From: Bacteroidetes bacterium HGW-Bacteroidetes-4
GTDB lineage: Bacteria; Bacteroidota; Bacteroidia; Bacteroidales; SZUA-534
Direction: 5' to 3'
Length of the DNA: 51,778 nt
Assembly (NCBI GenBank): GCA_002840905.1
Contig: PHDD01000030.1
Coordinates: 1-51,778 of the forward strand
Shown here: positions 14,600 through 23,914 of the stretch, one piece after another
Position numbering within the stretch: the stretch's first letter is position 1
How the letters are laid out: each line of letters opens with the position of its first letter
Made by a program: the position numbers and the translations under genes
The notes under the pieces: model-generated
Database searches by the model: none
Seen by the model: only the letters and a program-made list of their open reading frames with translations
Told to the model about the DNA's origin: nothing

Positions 14600-16192
14600 T
14601 TAATGGCTGTGGGTATGTGCCGGAGCTGAATTCCCGAGCGAAGCCAGGTAAACCTTGTAAGTTCCTTTGCTTACTACATAAGTACCAGAGTCGAGTCCCG
14701 AAAGTACTTCAACCTTTGAACCATCGGACTCACCCAATTGCACATAGGTTTTTTTAAAGTGTTCGCCATCGTGCATCAGAAAAACAAAATAGTTGCCTTG
14801 ATCTTCCATTAAAGCTGAAACCGGAATGGTTAACGCATCGTGAATCGTAGCCGATTTTAAATATACCTCGGCATAGGAACCCGTAATAATTTTTGGATGC
14901 GCATCGAATTCAAAATTTACTGTTGTGAACAGACTGTTGGCTGGTAACGCGGTAGAATAACTCAGCCTTTTGCCGTTAAGTTCAGCCGTATTGAAAAGTT
15001 CATAGGCATAAACAGGTTTAAAACTGGCTTCAAAAATTCCGGGAGTCAGGTCATAGTATTGCTGAGGCACGTCGGCTTTCAGAATAATGCGCTTGTTCTG
15101 CATTACTGTTGCAATGGGAGTTCCTTCCTTAATAAACTGGCCTTCGCTTACAAAAACCGAGCGGATAATTCCTGCAACAGGAGCTGTTACCGTCTCGTTA
15201 CCATCGCTATAAAATTTTGAGATATTGGAAAAGGTATTTTTGGTGCTTTCAAAATTCAATTTTGTTTCCAGAAACTCTTTTTCCGAAATTAGCTTTTCGT
15301 TAATTAAATCCTGGGCACGCTGATAATCCAATTTGGCCTTTTCAAAACTGTTTTTAGCCAGCAGGTAGTCGTTAGTGAGGTTTTGGTGAATCAAATCGCT
15401 GGAAATTATGCTTATGGTTTCGCCTTTACTCACCTTTTGTCCTTCAATTAATTTATTTCCTAAACTAATGGTTCCTGAATGCATGGCCGTAATAATGGTC
15501 TCGTCACCGGGAGCCGGTAAAATTTCGCCCGAAGTTTTAATTACCCGCGAAAAAGGTTCCGATTTAAGCTGATGTAAGGCAAAATCATCATTCCAGGCAC
15601 TTTCTTTTAAATAAGTTATCAGGTTTTCCTCATCGGCTTCGTGCGCGGGGAATGTTTTGTGGCTGGCATGCACCCTGATTGGATGTACGGTTATTTTCCT
15701 GGATTTTTTTTTATCGTCAAAGTTAATTACCAAAGAAAATTCACCCGCTTGCTTTGGTGTAATGGTAGCATGAAAGATTCCTTTAACATTACTGTGTGCA
15801 TGCACACTAATTTTTTCGGGTCCTATAAAAGACAGGTCGATGTGTTGTTCCGCAATTGGTTTATAATCGGTTAAACGGGTAAGGTGCAGAATTAACTCAA
15901 CTGGTTCGTTAACCAATGGTTCCCCCAGCTCGGCAAACAATTCGTACCCGTCTTCAAACCAGGTTATTGACTTTACTGGATGTTCGTCAGCGTGCTCAGC
16001 ATGAGCAATATCAGCGGATTGTTCATGGTCGTGGTCAGCATGTGCATCGTCCGCTTCGTAGTTATGCTCCATGGCTTGTTCACGAGCATGATCATGTTCG
16101 TTGGTTGAATTATCGGCCTGATGCTTACACGATGCTATTACATAAAAGAATATTCCGGCCAGTATAAACCGGATTAAATTACCAGATTTCAT
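14600..16192 (-). CDS. Periplasmic adaptor (CusB/CzcB type) with His-rich N-terminus
   Basis: 530 residues, longer than standard adaptors. A signal/lipoprotein start (ILAGIFFYVIASCKHQ, lipobox VIASC) is followed by a His/Asp/Glu-rich stretch (about 28-72, many HxD and HAxH patterns). Next come an Ig-like domain (about 85-170), then the barrel/lipoyl/hairpin region beginning near SRVIKTSGEILPAPGDE, with the coiled hairpin around residues 275-320. The C-terminus ends HTHSH. The adaptor links the pump to TolC. The His-rich ends are probably metal-binding and may feed ions to the pump. It is 33 bp upstream of the pump gene. Confidence 0.9.
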   Translation of the reverse strand: MKSGNLIRFILAGIFFYVIASCKHQADNSTNEHDHAREQAMEHNYEADDAHADHDHEQSADIAHAEHADEHPVKSITWFEDGYELFAELGEPLVNEPVELILHLTRLTDYKPIAEQHIDLSFIGPEKISVHAHSNVKGIFHATITPKQAGEFSLVINFDDKKKSRKITVHPIRVHASHKTFPAHEADEENLITYLKESAWNDDFALHQLKSEPFSRVIKTSGEILPAPGDETIITAMHSGTISLGNKLIEGQKVSKGETISIISSDLIHQNLTNDYLLAKNSFEKAKLDYQRAQDLINEKLISEKEFLETKLNFESTKNTFSNISKFYSDGNETVTAPVAGIIRSVFVSEGQFIKEGTPIATVMQNKRIILKADVPQQYYDLTPGIFEASFKPVYAYELFNTAELNGKRLSYSTALPANSLFTTVNFEFDAHPKIITGSYAEVYLKSATIHDALTIPVSALMEDQGNYFVFLMHDGEHFKKTYVQLGESDGSKVEVLSGLDSGTYVVSKGTYKVYLASLGNSAPAHTHSH

Positions 16193-16266
16193 TCTAAAAA
16201 ATTTAAATAAGTAAATTGCTGCTTAAATAAGGAGCAGAAATAAAAAAGAAAAAATAAGGGGGTAAA

Positions 16267-16650
16267 TTAGGCCAACGGAGGTGCCCGGGATGCTTTATCG
16301 CTAACGAATATAAAATAATCAAATCTTGCCACATAACCATATACCTGAATAAAATCAGCTACCGGATTGTTTAATACAAGAGTTGATGGAGTTAAGGCAG
16401 CATCAAGACCATTGGGAGCTTTTACCAGGCTTGTACCAATACCAAAACATGCCGGGTCGGCATCAGAAGAATGATCGAGGCTACAACTGCACGATTCACT
16501 GATGATAGGCTGATTCGAGAGGTAAGTGCTACCTTTTTTATTTGCACATTGATGTATATCGACTTCGTGATGATGGTGTGGTAAAATTCCATGAACCAGC
16601 ATTAAAAAACCGGCCAGTAACAGAACTATTTTTTTAAACCATTTCACCAT
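16267..16650 (-). CDS. Small secreted His/Cys-rich protein of the efflux operon
   Basis: From the ATG at 16650 the protein has 127 residues; a TTG one codon earlier is also possible. It starts with a hydrophobic signal segment (IVLLLAGFLMLVHGILP) followed at once by HHHHEVDIHQC, and a second cysteine group (SESCSCSL) follows. This looks like a periplasmic metal-binding protein. I recognise no named family with confidence. It is 74 bp upstream of the adaptor gene and opens the efflux operon, so a chaperone or sensor role for the same metal is plausible. Confidence 0.7.
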   Translation of the reverse strand: MVKWFKKIVLLLAGFLMLVHGILPHHHHEVDIHQCANKKGSTYLSNQPIISESCSCSLDHSSDADPACFGIGTSLVKAPNGLDAALTPSTLVLNNPVADFIQVYGYVARFDYFIFVSDKASRAPPLA

Positions 16651-16670
16651 CAAAACACAATATTTTGCTA

Positions 16671-16678
16671 CAAAAGTA
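16671..16678 (-). promoter_or_regulatory. -7 box of the metal efflux operon
   Basis: TACTTTTG on the minus strand matches TAnnTTTG and lies 20 bp before the first gene. No TTG is found at the -33 position, so activation by a regulator is possible. No regulator gene is seen next to the operon. Confidence 0.4.
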
Positions 16679-16710
16679 ACATTTTGAATGAAACTTAAAA
16701 TAGCCGGAAC

Positions 16711-17061
16711 TTATGATTGTATATTCCGGGTAATAGAAGCAGTAATTGTATTAAAATAACCGGCAAAACGAGAATCTTTCATGTGCTGTTCCAGCAAGGG
16801 TTTACGCTTGGCCGCCTCGTCCGATAATTCCATTAATCGCTTATTATTGGCTTCATCCAAAATATTTTTGTTTCGCTTTTCTACAAAATTATGAAAATCG
16901 TGTAGCCAAAGTTCGTACTCTGTCAAAAATTGTTTTTTCTCAACCGATAAATTATCATCGTCCAAATGTTCTGAAAACATTGCACTTACAGGTGTCGATA
17001 CTACCACACCAATACCTAATCCAATCTTTTTAAAAAAATCTTTTCTGCTAATCGATGCCAT
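16711..17061 (-). CDS. Small exported protein with Tat-like leader, unknown function
   Basis: 116 residues. The N-terminus SISRKDFFKKIGLGIGVVVS resembles a twin-arginine leader but has Arg-Lys instead of Arg-Arg, so Tat export is only possible. The mature part is charged and helical (EYELWLHDFHNFVEKRNK), with no cysteine and no known motif. It lies 61 bp upstream of the efflux operon on the same strand and is divergent from the alcohol dehydrogenase gene. A role in the metal response is suggested only by position. Confidence 0.65.
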   Translation of the reverse strand: MASISRKDFFKKIGLGIGVVVSTPVSAMFSEHLDDDNLSVEKKQFLTEYELWLHDFHNFVEKRNKNILDEANNKRLMELSDEAAKRKPLLEQHMKDSRFAGYFNTITASITRNIQS

Positions 17062-17186
17062 AGGTTTTAGTTTATTTATTTAGAATAAATCAAAATAACA
17101 AGTTTTTGTGCAAAATTGCAAACTTACTCACCTGAACATACTACTTTTAATGTTGTTTTGAAAATAGACAAAAAAATTTATCTAAG

Positions 17187-18344
17187 ATGGAAAATTTCAA
17201 TTACCACAATCCGGTGAAGATTTTATTCGGAAAAGGAAAAGTTAAAGAATTGAGCGATCAGCTGCCAAAAGATGCGCGCATATTAATGACTTATGGCGGA
17301 GGAAGTATATTTAAAAATGGTATTTATGAACAGGTAAAAGAACAACTTAATGGGTTTGAAGTAAGCGAATTTGGAGGGATTGAAGCCAATCCTCATTATG
17401 AAACGTGCATGAAGGCACTGCCCCTGATTAAAGAAAAAAACATTAACTTTTTACTTTCAGTAGGCGGTGGCTCAGTGCTGGACGGTACAAAATTTATTGC
17501 CGTCGGCGTTCATTATAAGGGCAACCCATGGGAAATTCTTTCGAAAGGTGCAAAAGTAGCATCGGCCTTACCCATTGGAGCGGTGTTAACCTTGCCGGCA
17601 ACGGGCTCTGAAATGAACGGCAATTCGGTTATTACAAAAGCTGAGACCCAGGAGAAACTTGCCTTTGGTTCTCCCCTGGTAATGCCCCGGTTTTCGATTC
17701 TCGATCCGGAATTTACCTTTTCCCTGCCACAGCGACAAGTAGTTAATGGTATTGTTGACGCTTTTGTTCACGTAATGGAACAGTATTTAACCTATCCGGT
17801 TAATGCTCCCATTCAGGATCGCTTTGCTGAAAGTATTCTGCTTACTTTAATTGAGCAGGGAAAATTGGCATTAAAAAACGAACAGCCCGATTACGAAAAC
17901 CGGGCTAACCTGATGTGGGCTGCTACTATGGCGTTAAACGGGTTAATTGGTTCCGGTGTTAAAACCTGCTGGGCAACGCATACCATTGGGCATGAATTAA
18001 CTGCTTTACACGGATTGGATCACGCCCTGACTTTAGCTATTGTTTTGCCCGGATTGTTGCGCCAGCTAAAACATAAGCGGATAGAAAAATTAAATCAATA
18101 CGCCAAACAGGTTTGGGGAATATCAGAAAGCGATAAAGAACTGGCCGCCGATAAGGCTATAAATGCCACCGAAGAATTCTTTCGCGGCTTAGGTATGAAA
18201 ACCCTTCTGAGCGAACACCAAATTGGGGACAAAACCATTGAAAAGATTCTTACCCGTTTTAAAAACAGGAACATGACGATTCTTGGAAACCAAAAAGACA
18301 TTACGCTGGACGATGTAAAACTCTTGTTGCAATCGCGATTATAA
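17187..18344 (+). CDS. Iron-containing alcohol dehydrogenase, YqhD/BDH type
   Basis: 385 residues, normal for the family. The N-terminal Rossmann part carries the nucleotide loop GGGS twice (YGGGSIF and SVGGGSVLDG). LPATGSEMNGNSVITK is the family signature of the YqhD/butanol dehydrogenase branch. Metal ligands are expected in DAFVHVMEQ and in HTIGHELTALHGLDH, which supply the His residues. YqhD-type enzymes reduce short aldehydes with NADPH, often during peroxide or aldehyde stress. It is a single gene followed by a small membrane protein gene 60 bp downstream. Confidence 0.93.
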   Translation: MENFNYHNPVKILFGKGKVKELSDQLPKDARILMTYGGGSIFKNGIYEQVKEQLNGFEVSEFGGIEANPHYETCMKALPLIKEKNINFLLSVGGGSVLDGTKFIAVGVHYKGNPWEILSKGAKVASALPIGAVLTLPATGSEMNGNSVITKAETQEKLAFGSPLVMPRFSILDPEFTFSLPQRQVVNGIVDAFVHVMEQYLTYPVNAPIQDRFAESILLTLIEQGKLALKNEQPDYENRANLMWAATMALNGLIGSGVKTCWATHTIGHELTALHGLDHALTLAIVLPGLLRQLKHKRIEKLNQYAKQVWGISESDKELAADKAINATEEFFRGLGMKTLLSEHQIGDKTIEKILTRFKNRNMTILGNQKDITLDDVKLLLQSRL

Positions 18345-18404
18345 CTCAGAATGAACTTTAACTAAAATCAATTGTTTTAGTAGCAAACTAAAATTCAAAG
18401 AATT

Positions 18405-18617
18405 ATGAAAAAAAATATGGGAGGAGCCGACAAACTGGTCAGATTGGTTGTGGCACTGTTAATGATTCTGGCGTATTTTCAGGGAATAGTTACAGGAACC
18501 TTGGGAATTGTTTTACTTGTTGTTGCGGCAATATTTATACTAACAAGCCTGGTTAGCTTTTGTCCGCTCTATACATTGTTTGGCATGAGTACATGTCCCA
18601 AAAAAGACAAAGAATAA
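18405..18617 (+). CDS. DUF2892 (YgaP-like) small membrane protein
   Basis: 70 residues that begin MKKNMGGADKLVRL, the standard DUF2892 opening. Two hydrophobic segments follow (about 13-30 and 33-50), then SFCPLYTLFGMSTCP with two cysteines. DUF2892 is the membrane part of the rhodanese YgaP, found here as a free small protein; its function is unclear. A strong terminator follows at once. Confidence 0.88.
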   Translation: MKKNMGGADKLVRLVVALLMILAYFQGIVTGTLGIVLLVVAAIFILTSLVSFCPLYTLFGMSTCPKKDKE

Positions 18618-18653
18618 AAAGAATCCCGGATAAATTAATCCGGGATTCTTTTT
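18616..18653. terminator. Bidirectional rho-independent terminator
   Basis: A 16-bp perfect stem (18616-18631 with 18638-18653) with a 6-nt loop, flanked by A-runs and T-runs. It overlaps the DUF2892 stop codon and can also serve the convergent PSP1 gene. Confidence 0.9.
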
Positions 18654-18662
18654 AGTTTATAT

Positions 18663-19766
18663 TTAACTTTTTATCATCCGCTTTTTATTACGGGGTTTCT
18701 TCTTTTTTTGACGGTCGAGCAAACTCAAATCGTTTTGAAAAGTCACATATTCAGGCTCGGCTTCAGGCTTTTGATCGACTAATGAAGGTACTTTTATGCC
18801 TTTCTTGTTCAACATTATAATGTCTTTCACTCTTTGCAGGCTTAAGGGTACCAGTTTACTATTATCGGTAGCCGACATTCCGTACCATACCACTTTTTTA
18901 AGTAATTCTTTCTTTTTAGGGTAAGCTATACCCTGCTCTGTTTCCAATTCCAGCAATATATCGGGAAAATCTTTTTGTGCTTCCATATACATATCCAATT
19001 CGTACATGAGGCAACATTTTAATTTTCCGCATTGCCCGGTAAGTTTTTGTACATTATGGGGTAAATCCTGAATTTTAGCCGCATTGGCCGAAACTGAATC
19101 GAGGTTTGAGCGCCACGAGGAACAACACAATTCTTTACCACATGAGCCAATGCCACCTACCATGGCAGCTTCCTGGCGTGCACCAATCTGCCGCATTTCA
19201 ACCTTTACCGAAAACGCTTTGGCATAAATTTTAATCAATTCCCGAAAATCGACACGTCCGTCGGCAATGTAATAAAATGTGGCTTTTGTGCCATCGGCCT
19301 GAAATTCCACATCACTAATTTTCATTGCTAAACCCAGCTTATCAACCAATTGACGGGCTTTAATCATTACCGGTTTTTCACGCAACTTTGCTTTATTCCA
19401 GTTTTCAATATCGGCAGGGGTAGCTTTTCGATAAATGGTTTTATCAGGACCCGCTTTGGGGTTTTTCCGATTTAATTGCAACAAAGCCATCTTCCCCGTT
19501 AGGGTAACTTGTCCTACATCGTGTCCCTGACTTGCAGAAACAGCTACATAATCGCCCCGTTTTAAAGCAAGTTTAAATTTATTGATAAAGAATTCTTTAC
19601 GGGTATTTTTAAACCGAACCTCTACAATGGCTTCAGTATTGACATTTACAGGTAAGTGATTCAACCAATCGTGACTATCGAGTTTTCCACAGGCATCACT
19701 TCCTAAATCAGCCCCTGGATTTATTTTATTTAAGATTTCCTTTGCGGAACAATTTACACAACTCAT
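18663..19766 (-). CDS. ricT: PSP1 domain regulator, RicT/YaaT-like
   Basis: The frame opens at 19778 but the ATG at 19766 (MSCVNCSAKE) fits better, giving 367 residues. The PSP1 domain contains GDYVAVSASQGHDVGQVTLTG and the cysteine-rich core CGKELCCSSWRSN with QCGKLKCCLMYE, which in RicT proteins holds metal or Fe-S ligands. In Bacillus RicT works with RicA and RicF in RNA processing; in Bacteroidota the role is not well defined. An N-terminal CVNC and a basic C-terminal tail (KKKKPRNKKRM) are extra. Confidence 0.9.
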   Translation of the reverse strand: MSCVNCSAKEILNKINPGADLGSDACGKLDSHDWLNHLPVNVNTEAIVEVRFKNTRKEFFINKFKLALKRGDYVAVSASQGHDVGQVTLTGKMALLQLNRKNPKAGPDKTIYRKATPADIENWNKAKLREKPVMIKARQLVDKLGLAMKISDVEFQADGTKATFYYIADGRVDFRELIKIYAKAFSVKVEMRQIGARQEAAMVGGIGSCGKELCCSSWRSNLDSVSANAAKIQDLPHNVQKLTGQCGKLKCCLMYELDMYMEAQKDFPDILLELETEQGIAYPKKKELLKKVVWYGMSATDNSKLVPLSLQRVKDIIMLNKKGIKVPSLVDQKPEAEPEYVTFQNDLSLLDRQKKKKPRNKKRMIKS

Positions 19767-19849
19767 AATTATAATCATTTAAGTCAGCTACTCTTAACAA
19801 CAAACCGTATTCAAAGTTTATTATCAGACCATGAAAAATTTTACAAATA

Positions 19850-19857
19850 CAAAAGTA
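19850..19857 (-). promoter_or_regulatory. -7 box upstream of the PSP1 gene
   Basis: TACTTTTG on the minus strand, about 84 nt before the ATG at 19766. There is no TTG at -33, so this is a weak call. The rest of the 331-bp gap (19779-20109) is AT-rich and holds only the divergent promoter at 19995-20024. Confidence 0.35.
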
Positions 19858-19994
19858 ATATAATATTTAAGACCTCTATATCCTATTTATTTTGCAAACG
19901 ATTACCCAAGTATATCTATCTGTTTTTATGCAACTTACATGATTATTAAATTAATAGTTTTTGAATATTGTTTAAATTATATAATCATAATATT

Positions 19995-20024
19995 TTGATA
20001 CTGAAATATAAGGGCATATATTTG
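19995..20024 (+). promoter_or_regulatory. Bacteroidota-type promoter of the small sorting-domain gene
   Basis: TTG (19995-19997), a 19-nt spacer and TATATTTG (20017-20024) match the consensus exactly. The predicted start is near 20030, leaving a leader of about 80 nt. Confidence 0.75.
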
Positions 20025-20109
20025 TAGAAATTTTAGGGAAATTAATGAGTGAGTGGTTCCCTAAATCAGCATAACAAATAAAGATTAATTAACTATTAAA
20101 CAATTATTT

Positions 20110-20715
20110 ATGAAAAAAATTACTACTATTGTGGCAATTTTTGCATTGGCTTTTACGGGCTTAGTGCAGAACCTGTCAGCTCAAGAATCAAACTTGACTG
20201 CGTTTTTAACTTTTAGCATACCTAATCAGGTGACATCGACCATCGACAATGATGCATCGACCATCGCTGTGCTTATGCCTCAGGGTTCAAACCTCACAGC
20301 TTTGATTCCTACTTTTACTGTATCAGAAGGTGCAACTGTTTCTTCAACTTTATTGGGACAGGTAACATCAACAGTAACTGAAATTGATTTCACCAACGAC
20401 GTAACTTTGACTGTAATTAACGGCGAAGCAACACGCGACTGGGTAATTAGTGTAAGCATTGAAAGCAGTATTGCCGATAAAGCTTCATTTGATGTGAATG
20501 TTTATCCTAATCCTGCATCAGAATACATTTATGTAGACAATGCATACAACACTACCATTGCAGTTTACAACATCATTGGTAATTTAGTAACTGTAGTAAA
20601 CAGTAATCAGGACAAATACGAATTAGACCTTAGCACTTATGCATCGGGTACTTATTTAGTAAGAGTTCAGAAAGCAGATCAAATTGTTACCAAGAAAATT
20701 AGCATTGTAAAATAG
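20110..20715 (+). CDS. Secreted protein with type IX sorting domain
   Basis: 201 residues. The signal peptide is MKKITTIVAIFALAFTGLVQ with a cut near LSAQES. Residues 28-115 form a small beta domain (FSIPNQVTSTIDNDASTIAV) like the DUF5018-type Ig-like domains. The last 75 residues are a type A C-terminal sorting domain (VNVYPNPASEYIYVDN ... GTYLVRVQKADQIVTKKISI), the tag recognised by the type IX system. The protein should be exported and attached to the surface or released by PorU. It has no catalytic domain, so it may be adhesive. Confidence 0.88.
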   Translation: MKKITTIVAIFALAFTGLVQNLSAQESNLTAFLTFSIPNQVTSTIDNDASTIAVLMPQGSNLTALIPTFTVSEGATVSSTLLGQVTSTVTEIDFTNDVTLTVINGEATRDWVISVSIESSIADKASFDVNVYPNPASEYIYVDNAYNTTIAVYNIIGNLVTVVNSNQDKYELDLSTYASGTYLVRVQKADQIVTKKISIVK

Positions 20716-20741
20716 TGTTTTTTTCATAATAGGTTAGTAAT

Positions 20742-20780
20742 AAAGTTGCCGGACAAAAATCCGGCAACTTTTTTTTTTAA
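20742..20780. terminator. Bidirectional rho-independent terminator
   Basis: AAAGTTGCCGGA (20742-20753) pairs with TCCGGCAACTTT (20760-20771) over 12 bp, with a 6-nt loop and a following T-run. It separates the convergent sorting-domain gene and folC. Confidence 0.85.
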
Positions 20781-22069
20781 ATACCACTTAAAAAGTCGGC
20801 CACAACAAAAGTACTTCCTCCAATAAACAACAAATCTTTTTCATTCAATAGTTGCTTTGCTGCGTTTACTGCATCAGTAACCGTATTGTAAGAATCGCCA
20901 ATCAAATTAAAACTCTTTGCTTTTTCCTTTAATTCCTCCTGATTCAATGCTCTGGGTATCGATGCTTTGGTAAAATAATAAATGGCATCGTGAGGTAACA
21001 GGCTTAAAACACCCGAAGGATCCTTATCGTTAACCATTCCAAAAACGATATGAAGTTTATCGTAGGTTTGATCAGCCAATTGTTTAACAATGAAAGCAAT
21101 TCCATCGTAGTTGTGACCGGTATCGCAAATAACCAAAGGCGATTTTTGTATTATCTGCCATCGGCCATTTAAACCTGTATTTTTAATTACATTTTTTAAT
21201 CCGGTAACTAAAGTACTTTTTGGAATGTCGAACAGAGGAATAAGAATTTGCATGGCTGCCATAACAGTAAGCAGATTATCTTTCTGATAATTCCCCAATA
21301 AATCAAGTTCCAATTCAAGCGTTGTTCCACTTTGCTTGTTTTTAACCGATATATGCTGGCAATTATTCTCAATCCCCGTTTTACTGATGTAAAATCGTTT
21401 AGAGGCTATACATAAGGGTGCGCTTTTTTCAGATGCAATTTTCACAAAAACAGGCAGGGTTTCAGCCTGCTCATTTCCAATTATAACAGGAACCCTATCT
21501 TTAATAATGCCGGCTTTTTCTTTAGCAATTAATTCCAGGGTATTACCCAAAAACTGGGTATGGTCGAGTCCAATATTTGTAATTATTGAAAGTACCGGAT
21601 TTATTATGTTTGTCGAATCGAGCCTTCCTCCCATTCCAACTTCAATAACAGCAACATCAACTTGTTCCCGGGCAAAATAATTAAAAGCCATGGCTACAGT
21701 TAGCTCAAAAAACGAAGGCTTTAATTCTTCAATAATACGCTTATGACTGTTCACAAATTCCACCACAGTAGCTTCATCCATCATCGTTCCATTCACTTTT
21801 ATACGCTCTCTGAAATCGGTTAAATGGGGCGAAGTGTAAAGTCCTGTTTTTAATCCGGATTCCTGCAATACAGAAGCAATCATGTGCGAAACCGAACCTT
21901 TACCATTGGTTCCGGCTACATGTATGGTTTTAAACTTTTTATGGGGCTGATTAAAATAGGCATCGAGCGCCAGGGTATTTTCCAGATTGTCTTTATAAGC
22001 GGCTTTTCCTTCGCGTTGAAAAACGGGTAACTGACTAAATAGAAAATCTATTGTTTGTTGATAATCCAT
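20777..22069 (-). CDS. folC: Folylpolyglutamate/dihydrofolate synthase
   Basis: 430 residues, normal for FolC. The ATP loop is HVAGTNGKGSVSHMI (near residues 50-64), followed by SPHLTDFRERI, the folate-binding region, and EVGMGGRLDSTN with the family's conserved Asp. The C-terminal ligase domain contains CDTGHNYDGI. It adds glutamate to dihydropteroate and tetrahydrofolate and so keeps folates in the cytosol. It is a single gene, divergent from phoH. Confidence 0.95.
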   Translation of the reverse strand: MDYQQTIDFLFSQLPVFQREGKAAYKDNLENTLALDAYFNQPHKKFKTIHVAGTNGKGSVSHMIASVLQESGLKTGLYTSPHLTDFRERIKVNGTMMDEATVVEFVNSHKRIIEELKPSFFELTVAMAFNYFAREQVDVAVIEVGMGGRLDSTNIINPVLSIITNIGLDHTQFLGNTLELIAKEKAGIIKDRVPVIIGNEQAETLPVFVKIASEKSAPLCIASKRFYISKTGIENNCQHISVKNKQSGTTLELELDLLGNYQKDNLLTVMAAMQILIPLFDIPKSTLVTGLKNVIKNTGLNGRWQIIQKSPLVICDTGHNYDGIAFIVKQLADQTYDKLHIVFGMVNDKDPSGVLSLLPHDAIYYFTKASIPRALNQEELKEKAKSFNLIGDSYNTVTDAVNAAKQLLNEKDLLFIGGSTFVVADFLSGI

Positions 22070-22086
22070 AAAATGATAAATTTTAA

Positions 22087-22094
22087 CAAATGTA
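22087..22094 (-). promoter_or_regulatory. -7 box upstream of folC
   Basis: TACATTTG on the minus strand, 18 bp before the start codon. No TTG at -33 was found. Confidence 0.4.
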
Positions 22095-22208
22095 GCAATT
22101 CGCTGGTAAGCATTTTAATGCTGTAAGAATTAAAAATAAAGTACCTTAAGAAAAATACCCAAATCTTTTTTTTAACTTTAGTTACTTCAACATAAAATAT
22201 ATTTTGCT

Positions 22209-23540
22209 ATGAAAAAATCAAATACTAAGCTTTTTGTACTCGACACCAACGTTTTATTGCACGATTACAGTTGCATCTACCATTTTCAGGACAATGACAT
22301 TGTTATTCCAATTGTTTCACTCGAAGAATTGGATCGTTTTAAAAAAGGTAACGATCAGATAAATTTTAACGCCCGGGAGTTCACCCGCGAACTGGATTCC
22401 CTTATCGGTAATATTTTCCCTGTTGATGGTATTAAACTTGGCAAAGGAAGAGGCATGTTGTTTCTTGAAACAGGAAAACCCTTTTCAAAAGAATTGAAGG
22501 ATTCTTTTGCAGAACAAACAGCCGATCACCGAATACTTGCCATTGCCGATTACTTAAAAGGAAAATACCCTAACCGAAAAGTTATACTGGTTACCAAAGA
22601 CATTAATCTAAGAGTAAAAGCAAAATCGCTCGGAATTTTAGCTGAGGATTATACTACCGATAAAGTTCAGGATATGACCGTATTAAACAAAACGGTTGAA
22701 ACATTTGAGAACATTGATGGTGAACTTATTAACCGACTTTATCAGGATTTTGACGGAATACCGGAAACTGATTTTAATTTGGGACGAAGTTTTAAACCAC
22801 ACGAATACCTGATTCTAAAAGGAAATAATAAAAGCGCATTGGTGCATTTCGATCCCATTCAAAAAATGATGAATCGTATTGAGAAAAAAAGAATTTATGG
22901 TATCGAACCCCGTAATGCTGAGCAGGCGTTTTCGCTGGATGCACTGATGCGTCCTGAAATTTCACTGATTTCGTTGACCGGAAAAGCCGGAACCGGTAAA
23001 ACATTGTTGGCACTGGCAGCAGCGCTTCAACAGATTCATCTTTATGATCAGATTTTTCTGGCTCGCCCAATTGTCCCTCTTGCTAATCGTGATCTTGGCT
23101 TTTTGCCCGGCGATGTAAATGAAAAAATTGGCCCTTACATGTTACCCCTTTTTGATAACCTTGGAGTAATTAAACACCAATTTAATTCGAACAGTAAAGA
23201 AGTAAGTAAAATTGAAGAAATGTTAAAAGATGAAAAGTTGATGATAACTCCATTGGCTTACATCAGAGGGCGTAGCTTGTCGAATGTGTTTTTTATTGTT
23301 GATGAAGCTCAAAATTTAACTCCCCACGAAATCAAAACCATTATTACACGTGCAGGCGAAGGCACAAAAATTGTGTTTACCGGCGATATCCATCAAATTG
23401 ATTCGCCTTACCTTGATGCCACATCGAATGGTTTAAGCTATTTAACCGATAGAATGTCGGGTCAGGATTTATTTGCACATGTAAACCTGATTAAAGGTGA
23501 ACGTAGTACATTAGCTGAATTGGCCAGCGATTTACTCTAA
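22209..23540 (+). CDS. phoH: PhoH-family ATPase with N-terminal PIN domain
   Basis: 443 residues of the PIN-PhoH (PhoH2) type. The PIN nuclease part spans about residues 1-150, with acidic residues in FVLDTNVLLHD, EELDRFK and TADHRILAIADY and the later VTKDINLRVKA. The PhoH part has Walker A GKAGTGKTLLALAAALQ (near 262) and Walker B FFIVDEAQNLTP. Such proteins act as ATP-dependent RNA helicase/nucleases. Cytosolic; single gene. Confidence 0.94.
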   Translation: MKKSNTKLFVLDTNVLLHDYSCIYHFQDNDIVIPIVSLEELDRFKKGNDQINFNAREFTRELDSLIGNIFPVDGIKLGKGRGMLFLETGKPFSKELKDSFAEQTADHRILAIADYLKGKYPNRKVILVTKDINLRVKAKSLGILAEDYTTDKVQDMTVLNKTVETFENIDGELINRLYQDFDGIPETDFNLGRSFKPHEYLILKGNNKSALVHFDPIQKMMNRIEKKRIYGIEPRNAEQAFSLDALMRPEISLISLTGKAGTGKTLLALAAALQQIHLYDQIFLARPIVPLANRDLGFLPGDVNEKIGPYMLPLFDNLGVIKHQFNSNSKEVSKIEEMLKDEKLMITPLAYIRGRSLSNVFFIVDEAQNLTPHEIKTIITRAGEGTKIVFTGDIHQIDSPYLDATSNGLSYLTDRMSGQDLFAHVNLIKGERSTLAELASDLL

Positions 23541-23844
23541 TCACAACGTGTTTTTATATGTGTTTAAAACAGGCCTGTTAAAATTAGTAGACTTGATTTA
23601 TTTATATATCCTAACGGTATTTTTATTAGTATCCTGCTCATCAATTAAAAAAAAATAATATAATATTAAACGCTGAATAACAACAATATAAATTCATGAC
23701 GTATGGTAAAATAAATCGAAAAAAATATAGCTAAGGGTTTTCTTTTTTTTATTTTTACAGTTTAAATTTTTGTCTATATCCAATAAAAAAAAGTTTTTCA
23801 GCCAGGTTAATGACTAAACATCCCTACATTAGCCGGTTACTGTT

Positions 23845-23868
23845 AGCCCCAAGCAATTGGGGCTTTTC
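23845..23868 (+). terminator. Terminator-like hairpin in an intergenic gap
   Basis: AGCCCC (23845-23850) pairs with GGGGCT (23859-23864), then TTTT. It lies 300 bp past phoH, so either it ends a long 3' leader or a small unannotated RNA. The gap 23541-23914 shows no gene otherwise. Confidence 0.55.
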
Positions 23869-23872
23869 AATT

Positions 23873-23903
23873 CAAAAAAAAGGCCCAGATAATTCTGAGC
23901 CTT
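23873..23903 (-). terminator. Terminator of the Asp-box protein gene
   Basis: On the minus strand AAGGCTCAG pairs with CTGGGCCTT (one G-U) around a 6-nt loop, then a run of T. It lies 11 bp past the stop codon. Confidence 0.85.
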
Positions 23904-23914
23904 AATTTGTTTGC

